From: JANWZL01 sp037445185
Lineage (GTDB): Bacteria; Pseudomonadota; Gammaproteobacteria; Burkholderiales; Thiobacillaceae
Length of the DNA: 18,142 nucleotides
Assembly: GCA_037445185.1 (NCBI GenBank)
Contig: JBBIKZ010000046.1
Coordinates: 1-18,142 of the forward strand
Reading direction: 5' to 3'
The translations under genes and the position numbers were made by a program. The notes beneath the pieces were generated by a model, which was not told the DNA's origin, ran no database searches, and saw nothing but the letters and a program-made list of their open reading frames with translations. The stretch's first letter is position 1. Each line of letters starts with the position of its first letter. Positions 1 to 6,384 of the stretch are shown piece by piece.

Positions 1-10
1 GGCTCCGGCC

Positions 11-50
11 GGCCCTGCGGGCCTTAACGTTCGCTTCGCTCACGTTAGCC
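11..50. repeat. two adjacent small palindromes downstream of cbbO
   Basis: Two hairpin-forming palindromes lie side by side beyond the cbbO 3' end. The first is a perfect 5-bp stem, GGCCC-TGC-GGGCC (11-23). The second has arms TAACGT (25-30) and ACGTTA (42-47) around an 11-base loop that contains a TCGCT tandem repeat. No gene is visible in bases 1-108. The pair could be a REP-like extragenic element or the distal part of the operon's 3' end. The sequence pairing is seen directly; the role is inference. Confidence 0.4.
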
Positions 51-53
51 TGC

Positions 54-151
54 GCCGAAAACTCCCGATGCACGTGCCTTCGATGCGATGCCGTGGTCGA
101 TACGCCCGTCATCGCGTCAATCCCATGTACAACATCGGGAGTTTTTCCGGC
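54..151 (-). terminator. long inverted repeat spanning the cbbO stop codon
   Basis: AAAACTCCCGATG (58-70) is the exact reverse complement of CATCGGGAGTTTT (133-145). The match continues as GCCG/CGGC (54-57 and 148-151) after a 2-base bulge. The right-hand copy lies inside the last codons of cbbO, so the stop codon sits in the 62-base loop, which has its own 6-bp stem (85-90 with 110-115). The A-tract/GC-stem/T-tract layout resembles a bidirectional rho-independent terminator, but the loop is unusually long. It could instead stabilise the mRNA 3' end. Function is inferred. Confidence 0.4.
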
Positions 152-2463
152 AGGCGCTCGACGTGGTCGAGCACGGTGTAGTTTTTCGCGCCGAAGATGC
201 GCGCGACGTACTGGTCGGCATGGGGGTCGAGCGACAGGGCGTAGGTGGTGATGCCCGCGCGCATGAGCTCTTCCACCGCACGCTTGGTGTCGTAGCGGAG
301 GTACTGCGGGTCGCGCACGTCGTTGTCGGCCGGCTCGCCGTCGGTGATGATGAAGAGGATCTTCTTGTTCTTGGGTTGCTGCTGGAGGTAGCTCGCGGCG
401 TGGCGCAGGGCCGCGCCCATGCGCGTGGAGTAACCCCCCTGCATGGCGGCTAGGCGCGCCTTGACGAGGTCGTTGTAAGGCTCGCCGAAGTCCTTGAAGC
501 GGTAGTAGCGCACGTCGTGGCGACCGTCGGAGCAGAAACCGTGCAGGGCGAAGGGGTCGCCGATGCGGTCCAGTGCGTCGGCGAGCAGCACGGTGGCGGC
601 GCGGGTGAGGTCCATGATCGTGTAGTCGCGACCGCGCACCTTGTCGTTGGACGACTCGGACATGTCGAGCAGGACCATCACGGCCAGGTCGCGTAAGCTA
701 CGCTTGTAGCGCATCATGATGCGGGTGTCCGGCTGTTGCCCCATGCGGATGTCGACCATGGCGCGCACGGCGGCGTTGAAGTCCAGCTCGTCGCCGTCCT
801 CGACCCGGCGGATGCGCTGCATGCCCTGCGGGATCATGGACTCGATGAGGAACTTGAGCCTGGAGATCACCGGCTTGTTGTCCTCGATGATCTTCTCGAT
901 CACGGCCAAATCGCCCAGCTTCGGCCGCCGCTCCAGGACGGTGACCCAGCTCGGACGCTCGAGCTGGATCTGGTAGTCCCACTCGTGGTAATGCACGGGG
1001 TCGGCGACCGGCTCCTTGCCCTCCAGGGAGTTGATGGTCACCCCTTCCTGATCGAGGTAGAACTCGGTCGGCAGCACCCACACCTCCTGCGCGTCGTCGC
1101 CGGCGAACTCCACATCGACCTCGTTGACCATCTCCATGAGCGAGACCTTCTTGCGCACCTGTTTCGGCGCCCAGGTCGCCTCCAGGGCCTCGAGCTCGCT
1201 GTATTCCTCGGACTCCCAGACGGTGCGGTTGTCGTCGCGATAGATCGCGCGCAGGCCGTCGGTGCGCGGGTTGTATTCCGGCAGGGGCAGGCGGGCGAGT
1301 TCGTGCGCCAGCTCGACGCCGATGTTCCAGCTCAGCTGGTTGCTCGACAGGTCTGCCTCGGCGCGGAACAATGCCACCCCGCGCTGCACCCACGGGTGTG
1401 GGTCGGCCGGCTCTTCCTCGAGCAAGGCGCGGGCCAGACGGTTGATGAGGTCGCCCACGGTCTTGGGCTCGCCATAATCGGCGGGGGGGTGCAGGGCCAG
1501 CCAGGCGGCACGCATGTTGGGGAACTGGCGGATGGCCAAGGTCTCGACACGCGCGTCCTCCACCGCTTCGATGATGGCCATCTGCGTGGTGTTGAGCATC
1601 TGCATCGACAGCGGCGCCTTGGTAAAGGCGAGGTGCGCGGCACAGTGGTTGGCGGCGGCGCGGTAGATCTCCAGCCCCGACACCACGGCCGCCGGCGGTG
1701 TGGCATCGCCCTGCGGCCGATAGTCGTCGTAGGCGTCGGCGATGTAGATCACGTAACGCTCGATGTAGGGTTTGAGTCCTTCACGCGATTCATAGTCGCC
1801 GGCGGTGGGGCGTAGGAAGAAATCGCGCCCCCACATCGCGCGCAGGTAGATGTTGAGCCGTCGCTGCACGTCGACGAAGAGCGTGCCCTTGCGCTCCTGC
1901 TGCAGCACCGAGAGCGCATCCGGGCTTTGCAGGGAAAAGTAGCGCACCTGGCCGTCGAAGTCCGCCTTGTAGGCCTGCGCCCCCCACTGCACCCAGCGGC
2001 GCAGGCCCCCGAGCGTGAGCTGGCTGAGCAGCCGGTCGAGGTTCTCCAGCATCGGCCGCAAGCCCCGCGGCGCCTGGGCGAGCACGATGGACAGGACGTT
2101 GAGGTAGTTGCGGAACAGGTCTGCGTCACCCAACCGCTCGGCGGCGAGGGGGGCGGTGCCGGCGATCAGGGTGAGCACCTGGCCCGAGGCCTTGGAGGCC
2201 ATGGAAAGCAGGAAGTTGACGAGGTCGGGCAGGATGTCCTCGCCGATGGCGCGCGCCACCTCGGGCATGGCCTGGATGTAAGTGACCACCAGCTCCTCGC
2301 CGCGGCCCAGGTTGTGCAGGGCCACCGCGCCCTTGATGTAATTGTCGAGCCCGCGGGCGGAGAACACCCGCGCCGCCTCGTTCCAAGCCCCGCGCAGCAC
2401 CTCCTGCGAGCCGCTGGGCAGCTCGTCCAGGAGCGACTGGTATTCCTCGAGATGGATGGCCAT
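109..2463 (-). CDS. cbbO: CbbO, RuBisCO activase subunit with VWA domain
   Basis: 784-residue protein of the CbbO/NorD type. It partners the AAA+ ATPase CbbQ, whose hexamer uses one CbbO as adaptor to RuBisCO, to remove inhibitory sugar phosphates from the active site. The C-terminal von Willebrand A domain carries a complete MIDAS metal site: DMSES at residues 600-604, Thr at about 680 in YSTRMG, and Asp at about 708 in ITDGEPAD. The long N-terminal part has no motif I can name. It is the last gene of the operon, 97 bases after the cbbQ stop. That gap is mostly filled by a hairpin element, and the ribosome-binding site before the ATG is weak. Both could hold CbbO below CbbQ, in line with the known Q-in-excess complex. 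The stop codon lies in the loop of an inverted repeat. The identification is firm because of the MIDAS motif and the cbbQ neighbour. Confidence 0.95.
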   Translation of the reverse strand: MAIHLEEYQSLLDELPSGSQEVLRGAWNEAARVFSARGLDNYIKGAVALHNLGRGEELVVTYIQAMPEVARAIGEDILPDLVNFLLSMASKASGQVLTLIAGTAPLAAERLGDADLFRNYLNVLSIVLAQAPRGLRPMLENLDRLLSQLTLGGLRRWVQWGAQAYKADFDGQVRYFSLQSPDALSVLQQERKGTLFVDVQRRLNIYLRAMWGRDFFLRPTAGDYESREGLKPYIERYVIYIADAYDDYRPQGDATPPAAVVSGLEIYRAAANHCAAHLAFTKAPLSMQMLNTTQMAIIEAVEDARVETLAIRQFPNMRAAWLALHPPADYGEPKTVGDLINRLARALLEEEPADPHPWVQRGVALFRAEADLSSNQLSWNIGVELAHELARLPLPEYNPRTDGLRAIYRDDNRTVWESEEYSELEALEATWAPKQVRKKVSLMEMVNEVDVEFAGDDAQEVWVLPTEFYLDQEGVTINSLEGKEPVADPVHYHEWDYQIQLERPSWVTVLERRPKLGDLAVIEKIIEDNKPVISRLKFLIESMIPQGMQRIRRVEDGDELDFNAAVRAMVDIRMGQQPDTRIMMRYKRSLRDLAVMVLLDMSESSNDKVRGRDYTIMDLTRAATVLLADALDRIGDPFALHGFCSDGRHDVRYYRFKDFGEPYNDLVKARLAAMQGGYSTRMGAALRHAASYLQQQPKNKKILFIITDGEPADNDVRDPQYLRYDTKRAVEELMRAGITTYALSLDPHADQYVARIFGAKNYTVLDHVERLPEKLPMLYMGLTR

Positions 2464-2477
2464 CAGGTGTCAGAGGT

Positions 2478-2551
2478 CAGGTTACAGGTTACAGCGAAGT
2501 ATGCGCGCCGCTCTGCGGCGCGAGTTTCTGAAACCTGTACCCTGTAACCTG
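2478..2551. repeat. dyad element with inner hairpin between cbbQ and cbbO
   Basis: The arms CAGGTTACAGGTTACAG (2478-2494) and its reverse complement (2535-2551) match at 16 of 17 positions. The left arm is itself a tandem of AGGTTAC. Nested inside is a perfect 8-bp GC stem, CGCGCCGC-TCT-GCGGCGCG (2504-2522). The element fills 74 of the 97 bases between the two genes and ends about 14 bases before the cbbO ATG. In the minus-strand mRNA it would form a strong two-part hairpin. It could be a mobile REP/MITE-like palindrome or an intra-operon attenuator or stabiliser. The structure is seen; the role is inferred. Confidence 0.7.
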
Positions 2552-2560
2552 TATGCTGGA

Positions 2561-3475
2561 TTAGAAATAGGTCGTCACCGCCGAATCGAGCGCATCGCGC
2601 ATGTCCGGGTCGTCGGTGATGGGGCGCACCAGCGCCACACGACAGGCGGCCAGCGGCGGCACACCCTTGGCGATCAAGGAGCCGGCGTAGATCAGCATGC
2701 GCGTGGAGATCCCCTCGTCGAGGCCGTGGCCCTTGAGGTTGCGCGCCCGCTCGCCGATGTGCACCAGGTTCTTCGCCACCTCGAGGCTCACGCCAGACTC
2801 GTGGGCGACGATCTCCGCCTCGATCTCATGCTCGGGATAGTTGAAGTCCAGCGCCCCGAAGCGCTGCTTGGTGGACTGTTTCAGGTCCTTCATCAGCGAC
2901 TGGTAGCCGGGGTTATAGGAGATGACGAGTTGGAAGTCGGGATGCGCCTCGACCACCTCGCCCTTCTTCTCCAGCGGCAGCATGCGGCGCGCGTCGGTGA
3001 GCGGATGGATCACCACCGTGGTGTCCTGGCGCGCCTCGACCACCTCGTCCAGGTAGCAGATGGCGCCATAGCGGGCGGCGAGCGTCAGGGGACCGTCCTG
3101 CCAGCGGGTGCCCTGGGCATCGAGCAGGAAGCGACCGACCAGGTCGGAGGCGGTCATGTCCTCGTTGCAGGCGACGGTGATGAGCGGCTTGCCCAGCCGC
3201 CAGGCCATGTATTCGACGAAACGCGTCTTGCCGCAGCCGGTGGGGCCCTTGAGCATGATCGGCATGCGCACCGAATAGGCCGCCTCGTAGAGCGTCACCT
3301 CATCGCCGACCGGACGGTAATAAGGCTCGGTCTTCACCCGGTATTGCGCCAGCACGTCGGCGCCGCTGCCGTCCGCTGCAGGCCGTTGCGCCGCCGCGAC
3401 CTGACGTTGCGCCGCCGCGCGCGCCAGGGCCTCCTGGCGGGGGGAATAGGTACGCATGTAAAAGTCGTTACGCAT
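2561..3475 (-). CDS. cbbQ: CbbQ, AAA+ ATPase of the RuBisCO activase complex
   Basis: 304-residue MoxR-type AAA+ ATPase. CbbQ hexamers with CbbO remodel inhibited RuBisCO. Visible motifs are Walker A GPTGCGKT (77-84), Walker B CYLDEV (140-145) and a sensor-1-like Asn in SYNPG (186-190). The usual CbbQ start (YRVKTEPYYRPVGDE) begins only at about residue 45. The preceding stretch is an Ala/Arg/Gln-rich extension (SPRQEALARAAAQRQ and on), so this copy looks longer than the roughly 270 residues I expect for the family. The first ATG has a good Shine-Dalgarno sequence (GAGGTGA, 6 bases upstream), which supports the long form. An ATG at residue 7 is a weaker alternative. The 98-base gap to mcdB shows no clear regulatory site. 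The family call is certain; a role for the extension is inference. Confidence 0.96.
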   Translation of the reverse strand: MRNDFYMRTYSPRQEALARAAAQRQVAAAQRPAADGSGADVLAQYRVKTEPYYRPVGDEVTLYEAAYSVRMPIMLKGPTGCGKTRFVEYMAWRLGKPLITVACNEDMTASDLVGRFLLDAQGTRWQDGPLTLAARYGAICYLDEVVEARQDTTVVIHPLTDARRMLPLEKKGEVVEAHPDFQLVISYNPGYQSLMKDLKQSTKQRFGALDFNYPEHEIEAEIVAHESGVSLEVAKNLVHIGERARNLKGHGLDEGISTRMLIYAGSLIAKGVPPLAACRVALVRPITDDPDMRDALDSAVTTYF

Positions 3476-3573
3476 GGTGGGTCACCTCAAAAGATACGAT
3501 GGGCCGCAGACCTGCGCCCCGCCCGGGTCGTACAGCCCCGCGCCCGGCCAGACTGCGTCCGGTCCGTGTGCGC

Positions 3574-3897
3574 TCAGTCCGGCCAGATGCGGGCCGGGAA
3601 GAGCTTGGTGCCGCTCTCCTCGACGAAGTTGGCCGACCTCGGTTGGGCGGCGGGCGTCGCCGCAGCCGGGGCGGCCTGGTCTGCCGCGGGCTTGCGCACC
3701 CTAGGCTTGGCGGCGGGTTTGGACACGGCGGCCTTCGCCGCCACGGGTTTGGCGGCCGCGGTTCTCGCCCGCACTGTCTTGGTCACGGCCGGCTTGGCAG
3801 GGGCCGGCGCGTCGGTAGCGGGCTTCTCCGCCTCGGGTTGCTGGGCGGCCTTGGCCCTGCGCACGTTGGCGGAGAGCTTGTCCTTGAGATTGGTCAT
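3574..3897 (-). CDS. mcdB: McdB-like alpha-carboxysome positioning protein
   Basis: 107-residue, low-complexity protein. The N-terminus MTNLKDKLSANVRRAKAAQ looks like a short basic helix. The middle (about 20-90) is Ala/Pro/Lys-rich and probably disordered. The C-terminus ends in LFPARIWPD with a lone tryptophan next to the end. Size, disorder, the terminal Trp and position directly after a small ParA ATPase match alpha-type McdB, the adaptor that links carboxysomes to McdA and can condense in vitro. The start ATG overlaps the mcdA stop (ATGA), so the two are translationally coupled. There is no homology outside the termini that I can judge by eye, so the call rests on context plus the terminal motifs. 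It would otherwise be annotated as hypothetical. Confidence 0.8.
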   Translation of the reverse strand: MTNLKDKLSANVRRAKAAQQPEAEKPATDAPAPAKPAVTKTVRARTAAAKPVAAKAAVSKPAAKPRVRKPAADQAAPAAATPAAQPRSANFVEESGTKLFPARIWPD

Positions 3898-4529
3898 GAT
3901 GCGATCACCTCTTCAATGATGGCTTCGATTTCGGCGGCCGCCTCGGCGCCCCGCCGCCCCATCTGATACACCGACAGGCCTTCCAGCGCCGCGCTGCGGT
4001 AGGCGGCGCGGCGCCGGAGGGATGCCCGCAGCACGGGGATGCCGAACTCCGCCAGGGCCTCGTGCATGGCCGCCGACAGGGCGCTCTTGGGCTCGAGCTG
4101 GTTGAGCACCAGGAAGGCGCGCAGCCGGCTGTTGACCTTGCGCGCCTCGGCAATCTCCTCGGGCAGACGCAGGCTCGCCCACAGGTCCACCGGCGAGGGC
4201 AGCACCGGGATGAGGGCCACGTCGCAGGCGCGCAGGGCCTGCATCGAGGCGTGGCTCTCCAGCGACGGCGGGCAGTCCAGCACCATGTGGCGGTAGGCGC
4301 GGTAGTTCTGGTGCAGGGTGCGGGCATCCCAGCGGCCGGCGATCTGCTTCACCGTCGCCGGAAACGGCTCCGCCCCCAGGCTGGCCCATTGCCGCGAGGA
4401 GCCCTGCGGGTCGAGGTCGATGACCACGGTCTCCCCCCGCCGCGCCAGCCCGGCGGCGAGGTTCATCGCCAGCGTGGTCTTGCCGGCGCCGCCCTTCTGG
4501 TTGATGACCGCCGTGACGTGGGTGGCCAT
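3894..4529 (-). CDS. mcdA: McdA-like ParA-family ATPase for carboxysome positioning
   Basis: 211-residue ParA/MinD-type ATPase. It has a deviant Walker A, QKGGAGKTT, with the signature lysine at residue 12 and the P-loop lysine at 17. Walker A' is VIDLDPQGSS (36-45) and Walker B is MVLDCPPS (82-89). Next to mcdB in a cso operon, it is the McdA that forms gradients on the nucleoid to space carboxysomes; a chromosome-partition ParA would be paired with parB, which is absent. The ATG at 4529 is chosen because the ParA fold begins at once (MATHVTAVINQKGG). The reading frame stays open upstream to 4724, but that part merely overlaps acRAF in another frame. Its start lies one base after the acRAF stop and its stop overlaps mcdB. 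Confidence 0.9.
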   Translation of the reverse strand: MATHVTAVINQKGGAGKTTLAMNLAAGLARRGETVVIDLDPQGSSRQWASLGAEPFPATVKQIAGRWDARTLHQNYRAYRHMVLDCPPSLESHASMQALRACDVALIPVLPSPVDLWASLRLPEEIAEARKVNSRLRAFLVLNQLEPKSALSAAMHEALAEFGIPVLRASLRRRAAYRSAALEGLSVYQMGRRGAEAAAEIEAIIEEVIAS

Positions 4530-4530
4530 G

Positions 4531-4815
4531 TCATGCGCCGGTCGGCCCGAGGAGCGCGCTGATGCGCGCGGCGAAGGTATATTCGGCCTCGCCCAGCACA
4601 CCCCCTTCGCCAGCCTCGAGGGTGATGTTGACGTAGGTGGCGCCGAAGTTGATGTTCTGCGGGTGCAAACCGGTTTCCTCGGCAAGCGCGGCCAGGGCAT
4701 CGAGGAAGAGGCGCGTCTCGCCATAGCAGGCGAACTCGAAGCGCCGGAACAGGGTCGGTGGCCGCCCGCGCGCTTCCCAGCCCTCGGGCACGGCCGCGGT
4801 GGGATGTTCAGCCAT
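4531..4815 (-). CDS. acRAF: acRAF, alpha-carboxysome RuBisCO assembly factor (PCD-like)
   Basis: 94-residue pterin-4a-carbinolamine dehydratase-like protein. This small fold is found in cso operons, where it acts as a RuBisCO assembly chaperone rather than a pterin enzyme. The pattern PPTLFRRFEFACYGETRLFL, followed by ETGLHPQNINFGATYVNITL, corresponds to the family's two-layer fold, and the family hallmark of pterin dehydratases (H-H-P-x-x) is reduced to LHPQN. The ATG at 4815 is preferred: an AGGGTGAGG Shine-Dalgarno lies 6 bases upstream, inside the 3' end of the ferritin-like gene, which acRAF overlaps by 8 bases. A GTG four codons upstream (4827) is an alternative giving 98 residues. Its placement before mcdA matches other alpha-carboxysome loci. 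Confidence 0.88.
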   Translation of the reverse strand: MAEHPTAAVPEGWEARGRPPTLFRRFEFACYGETRLFLDALAALAEETGLHPQNINFGATYVNITLEAGEGGVLGEAEYTFAARISALLGPTGA

Positions 4816-5245
4816 GCTCTGCCTCACCCTGCATCATGCCGTCCAACGCCTGCACGTGCGCCAGCTCCTCGGCGAGGATGGACTCCAGCAGCGCGGCGCT
4901 GTCGGCGTCGCGCATGCGGCGTGCATGGGCGGCCGCCTCCTGATACAGGCGCACGGCGTCCGCCTCCAGCGCGCGGTCGGCGCGCAAGAGGGCCTCGACA
5001 TCGCGACCCAGCCGGGCCGGCGGCAGGTTGCCCGCCGAGGGGGCCACACCGAGCAGGATCAGCCGCTCCATGAGGCGTTCGGCATGCGCCATCTCCTCGA
5101 GCGCCTCGTGTCTGAACTTGGCCGCCAGGGCCTCGTCGCCCCACAGGCGCGCCAGCACGCTCTGCGCCAGGTATTGCTGCATGGCGCGCATCTCGTGCGT
5201 GAGCGCGCGCGCCAGCCATCCCAGGGTGCGCGGATCGACACGCAT
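4808..5245 (-). CDS. bacterioferritin-like protein of the carboxysome operon
   Basis: 145-residue four-helix ferritin-fold protein, slightly shorter than classical bacterioferritin (about 158). Residues at the numbered positions of the bacterioferritin diiron site are all present: E18, E51, H54, E94, E127 and H130. Met52, which binds heme between subunits in bacterioferritin, is also present (EEMAH, 50-54). Ferritin-like genes recur in cso operons, but their purpose is not settled; iron storage, redox control inside the shell and oxygen or peroxide removal have been considered. The gene starts 15 bases after csoS1B with no strong Shine-Dalgarno and overlaps acRAF by 8 bases, so it is probably translated by coupling. 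The fold is a confident call; catalytic activity is inferred from the ligand set. Confidence 0.88.
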   Translation of the reverse strand: MRVDPRTLGWLARALTHEMRAMQQYLAQSVLARLWGDEALAAKFRHEALEEMAHAERLMERLILLGVAPSAGNLPPARLGRDVEALLRADRALEADAVRLYQEAAAHARRMRDADSAALLESILAEELAHVQALDGMMQGEAEHG

Positions 5246-5260
5246 GGGTCGGGGGCGGAC

Positions 5261-5599
5261 TCAGCTGCGGGTCGAGGTGATCTCTGCGTCGCGGCCACCG
5301 CCCCCGGCCTCCGGCGCGGTCGGCAGGATGCCTTCCACCTCGCTGTGCACGCGGGCGATGATGTGGGCGGCCACGAGCCCGTCACCGACACGCTCGCAGG
5401 CGTCGGCGCCGGCGCGCACCGCGGCGTTCACCGCACCGGTCTCGCCGCGCACCAGCACGGTCACATAGCCGCCGCCGACGAACTGACGCCCGATCAGGCG
5501 CACTTCCGCCGCCTTGGTCATGGCGTCGGCCGCCTCGATCGCCGGCACCAGGCCGCGGGTCTCGATCATGCCCAGGGCGATGCCTGTCACATTAGCCAT
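5261..5599 (-). CDS. csoS1B: CsoS1B, hexameric carboxysome shell protein (long C-terminus)
   Basis: 112-residue single BMC-domain protein that forms hexamers tiling the shell facets; the pore loop is the FVGGGYVTV segment (about 40-48). It is the third and last csoS1 copy in transcription order. It differs from the other two by a Gly-rich C-terminal tail (APEAGGGGRDAEITSTRS) of about 16 residues, the feature that sets CsoS1B apart in other alpha-carboxysomes. The core differs from csoS1A by only two residues (N3 versus T, T28 versus C). The ATG is preceded by a GGAGAATCGCA spacing typical of a good ribosome-binding site. Over 240 bases the DNA is identical to csoS1C. The A/B/C label follows gene order and tail length. 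Confidence 0.93.
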   Translation of the reverse strand: MANVTGIALGMIETRGLVPAIEAADAMTKAAEVRLIGRQFVGGGYVTVLVRGETGAVNAAVRAGADACERVGDGLVAAHIIARVHSEVEGILPTAPEAGGGGRDAEITSTRS

Positions 5600-6226
5600 T
5601 GCGATTCTCCATCAAAGGGTTGCGTAACCCGTGCGCTCAAACCGTGGGCGCGGTCGGCAGGATGCCTTCCACCTCGCTGTGCACGCGGGCGATGATGTGG
5701 GCGGCCACGAGCCCGTCACCGACACGCTCGCAGGCGTCGGCACCGGCGCGCACCGCGGCGTTCACCGCACCGGTCTCGCCGCGCACCAGCACGGTCACAT
5801 AGCCGCCGCCGACGAACTGACGCCCGATCAGACGCACCTCCGCCGCCTTGCACATGGCGTCGGCCGCCTCGATCGCCGGCACCAGGCCGCGGGTTTCGAT
5901 CATGCCCAGGGCAATACCAGTCACAGTTGCCATCGCTATTCTCCTAAGTCCAGGTTCAATGAGTCATACCACCAAGTTCAGGCGCTCGGCGCGGTCGGCA
6001 GGATGCCTTCCACCTCGCTGTGCACGCGGGCGATGATGTGGGCGGCCACGAGCCCGTCACCGACACGCTCGCAGGCGTCGGCGCCGGCGCGCACCGCGGC
6101 GTTCACCGCACCGGTCTCGCCGCGCACCAGCACGGTCACATAGCCGCCGCCGACGAACTGACGCCCGATCAGGCGCACTTCCGCCGCCTTGGTCATGGCG
6201 TCGGCCGCCTCGATCGCCGGCACCAG
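5312..6226. repeat. tandem csoS1 duplication with perfect 240-bp repeat
   Basis: By direct reading, 5312-5551 (in csoS1B) and 5987-6226 (in csoS1C) are identical over 240 bases, 675 bases apart. The middle copy, csoS1A, differs from both within the same block at about five positions (5742, 5832, 5838, 5851, 5852). Only the pair at 5851-5852 changes the protein. The outer copies being more alike than either is to the copy between them points to recent gene conversion or a non-adjacent duplication. Confidence 0.9.
5637..5933 (-). CDS. csoS1A: CsoS1A, hexameric carboxysome shell protein
   Basis: 98-residue single BMC-domain shell protein, middle of the three tandem copies. Domain features are the start MATVTGIALGMIETRG, the pore loop FVGGGYVTV and the C-terminal VHSEVEGILP. 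Its one core amino-acid difference from both neighbours is Cys28 in place of Thr (DAMCKAA). It is also the copy with the most DNA differences from the other two. Ribosome-binding site TTAGGAG lies 7-8 bases before the ATG. It lies 44 bases after the csoS1C gene and 37 bases before csoS1B. Hexamers of this family form the bulk of the facets and let small charged molecules through a central pore. Confidence 0.95.
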   Translation of the reverse strand: MATVTGIALGMIETRGLVPAIEAADAMCKAAEVRLIGRQFVGGGYVTVLVRGETGAVNAAVRAGADACERVGDGLVAAHIIARVHSEVEGILPTAPTV

Positions 6227-6274
6227 ACCGCGGGTCTCGATCATGCCCAGCGCAATACCCATACGTTCTGCCAT
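5978..6274 (-). CDS. csoS1C: CsoS1C, hexameric carboxysome shell protein
   Basis: 98-residue BMC-domain shell protein, first of the three csoS1 copies. The start MAERMGIALGMIETRG differs from csoS1A only at residues 3-5, and Thr28 is restored. The ATG at 6274 is chosen because AAGGAG lies 8 bases upstream and the BMC domain begins immediately. The reading frame is open further upstream to 6490, but that would overlap csoS4B and add an unrelated sequence. The 110-base gap to csoS4B holds the 8-base palindrome CAACGTTG (about 6293-6300). I see no convincing promoter there, though the abundance of CsoS1 relative to CsoS4 would suit an extra promoter or mRNA processing site. Confidence 0.95.
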   Translation of the reverse strand: MAERMGIALGMIETRGLVPAIEAADAMTKAAEVRLIGRQFVGGGYVTVLVRGETGAVNAAVRAGADACERVGDGLVAAHIIARVHSEVEGILPTAPSA

Positions 6275-6384
6275 TGCATTACTCCTTTTTGGAACAACGT
6301 TGATAACAAGTTCACGACCACTCGTACCGCCGGGGGATCGCGTCCCTAACCACGAACCGTTTCCTGCATCACTGTCCACGGACC

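Noticed and set aside
4530..4724. N-terminal extension of the mcdA frame.
   Set aside because: It overlaps acRAF in another frame, and the ParA fold begins right at the ATG at 4529.
6275..6384. Possible internal promoter before csoS1C.
   Set aside because: No pair of -35 and -10 boxes with normal spacing was found on the minus strand; only a small palindrome is present.
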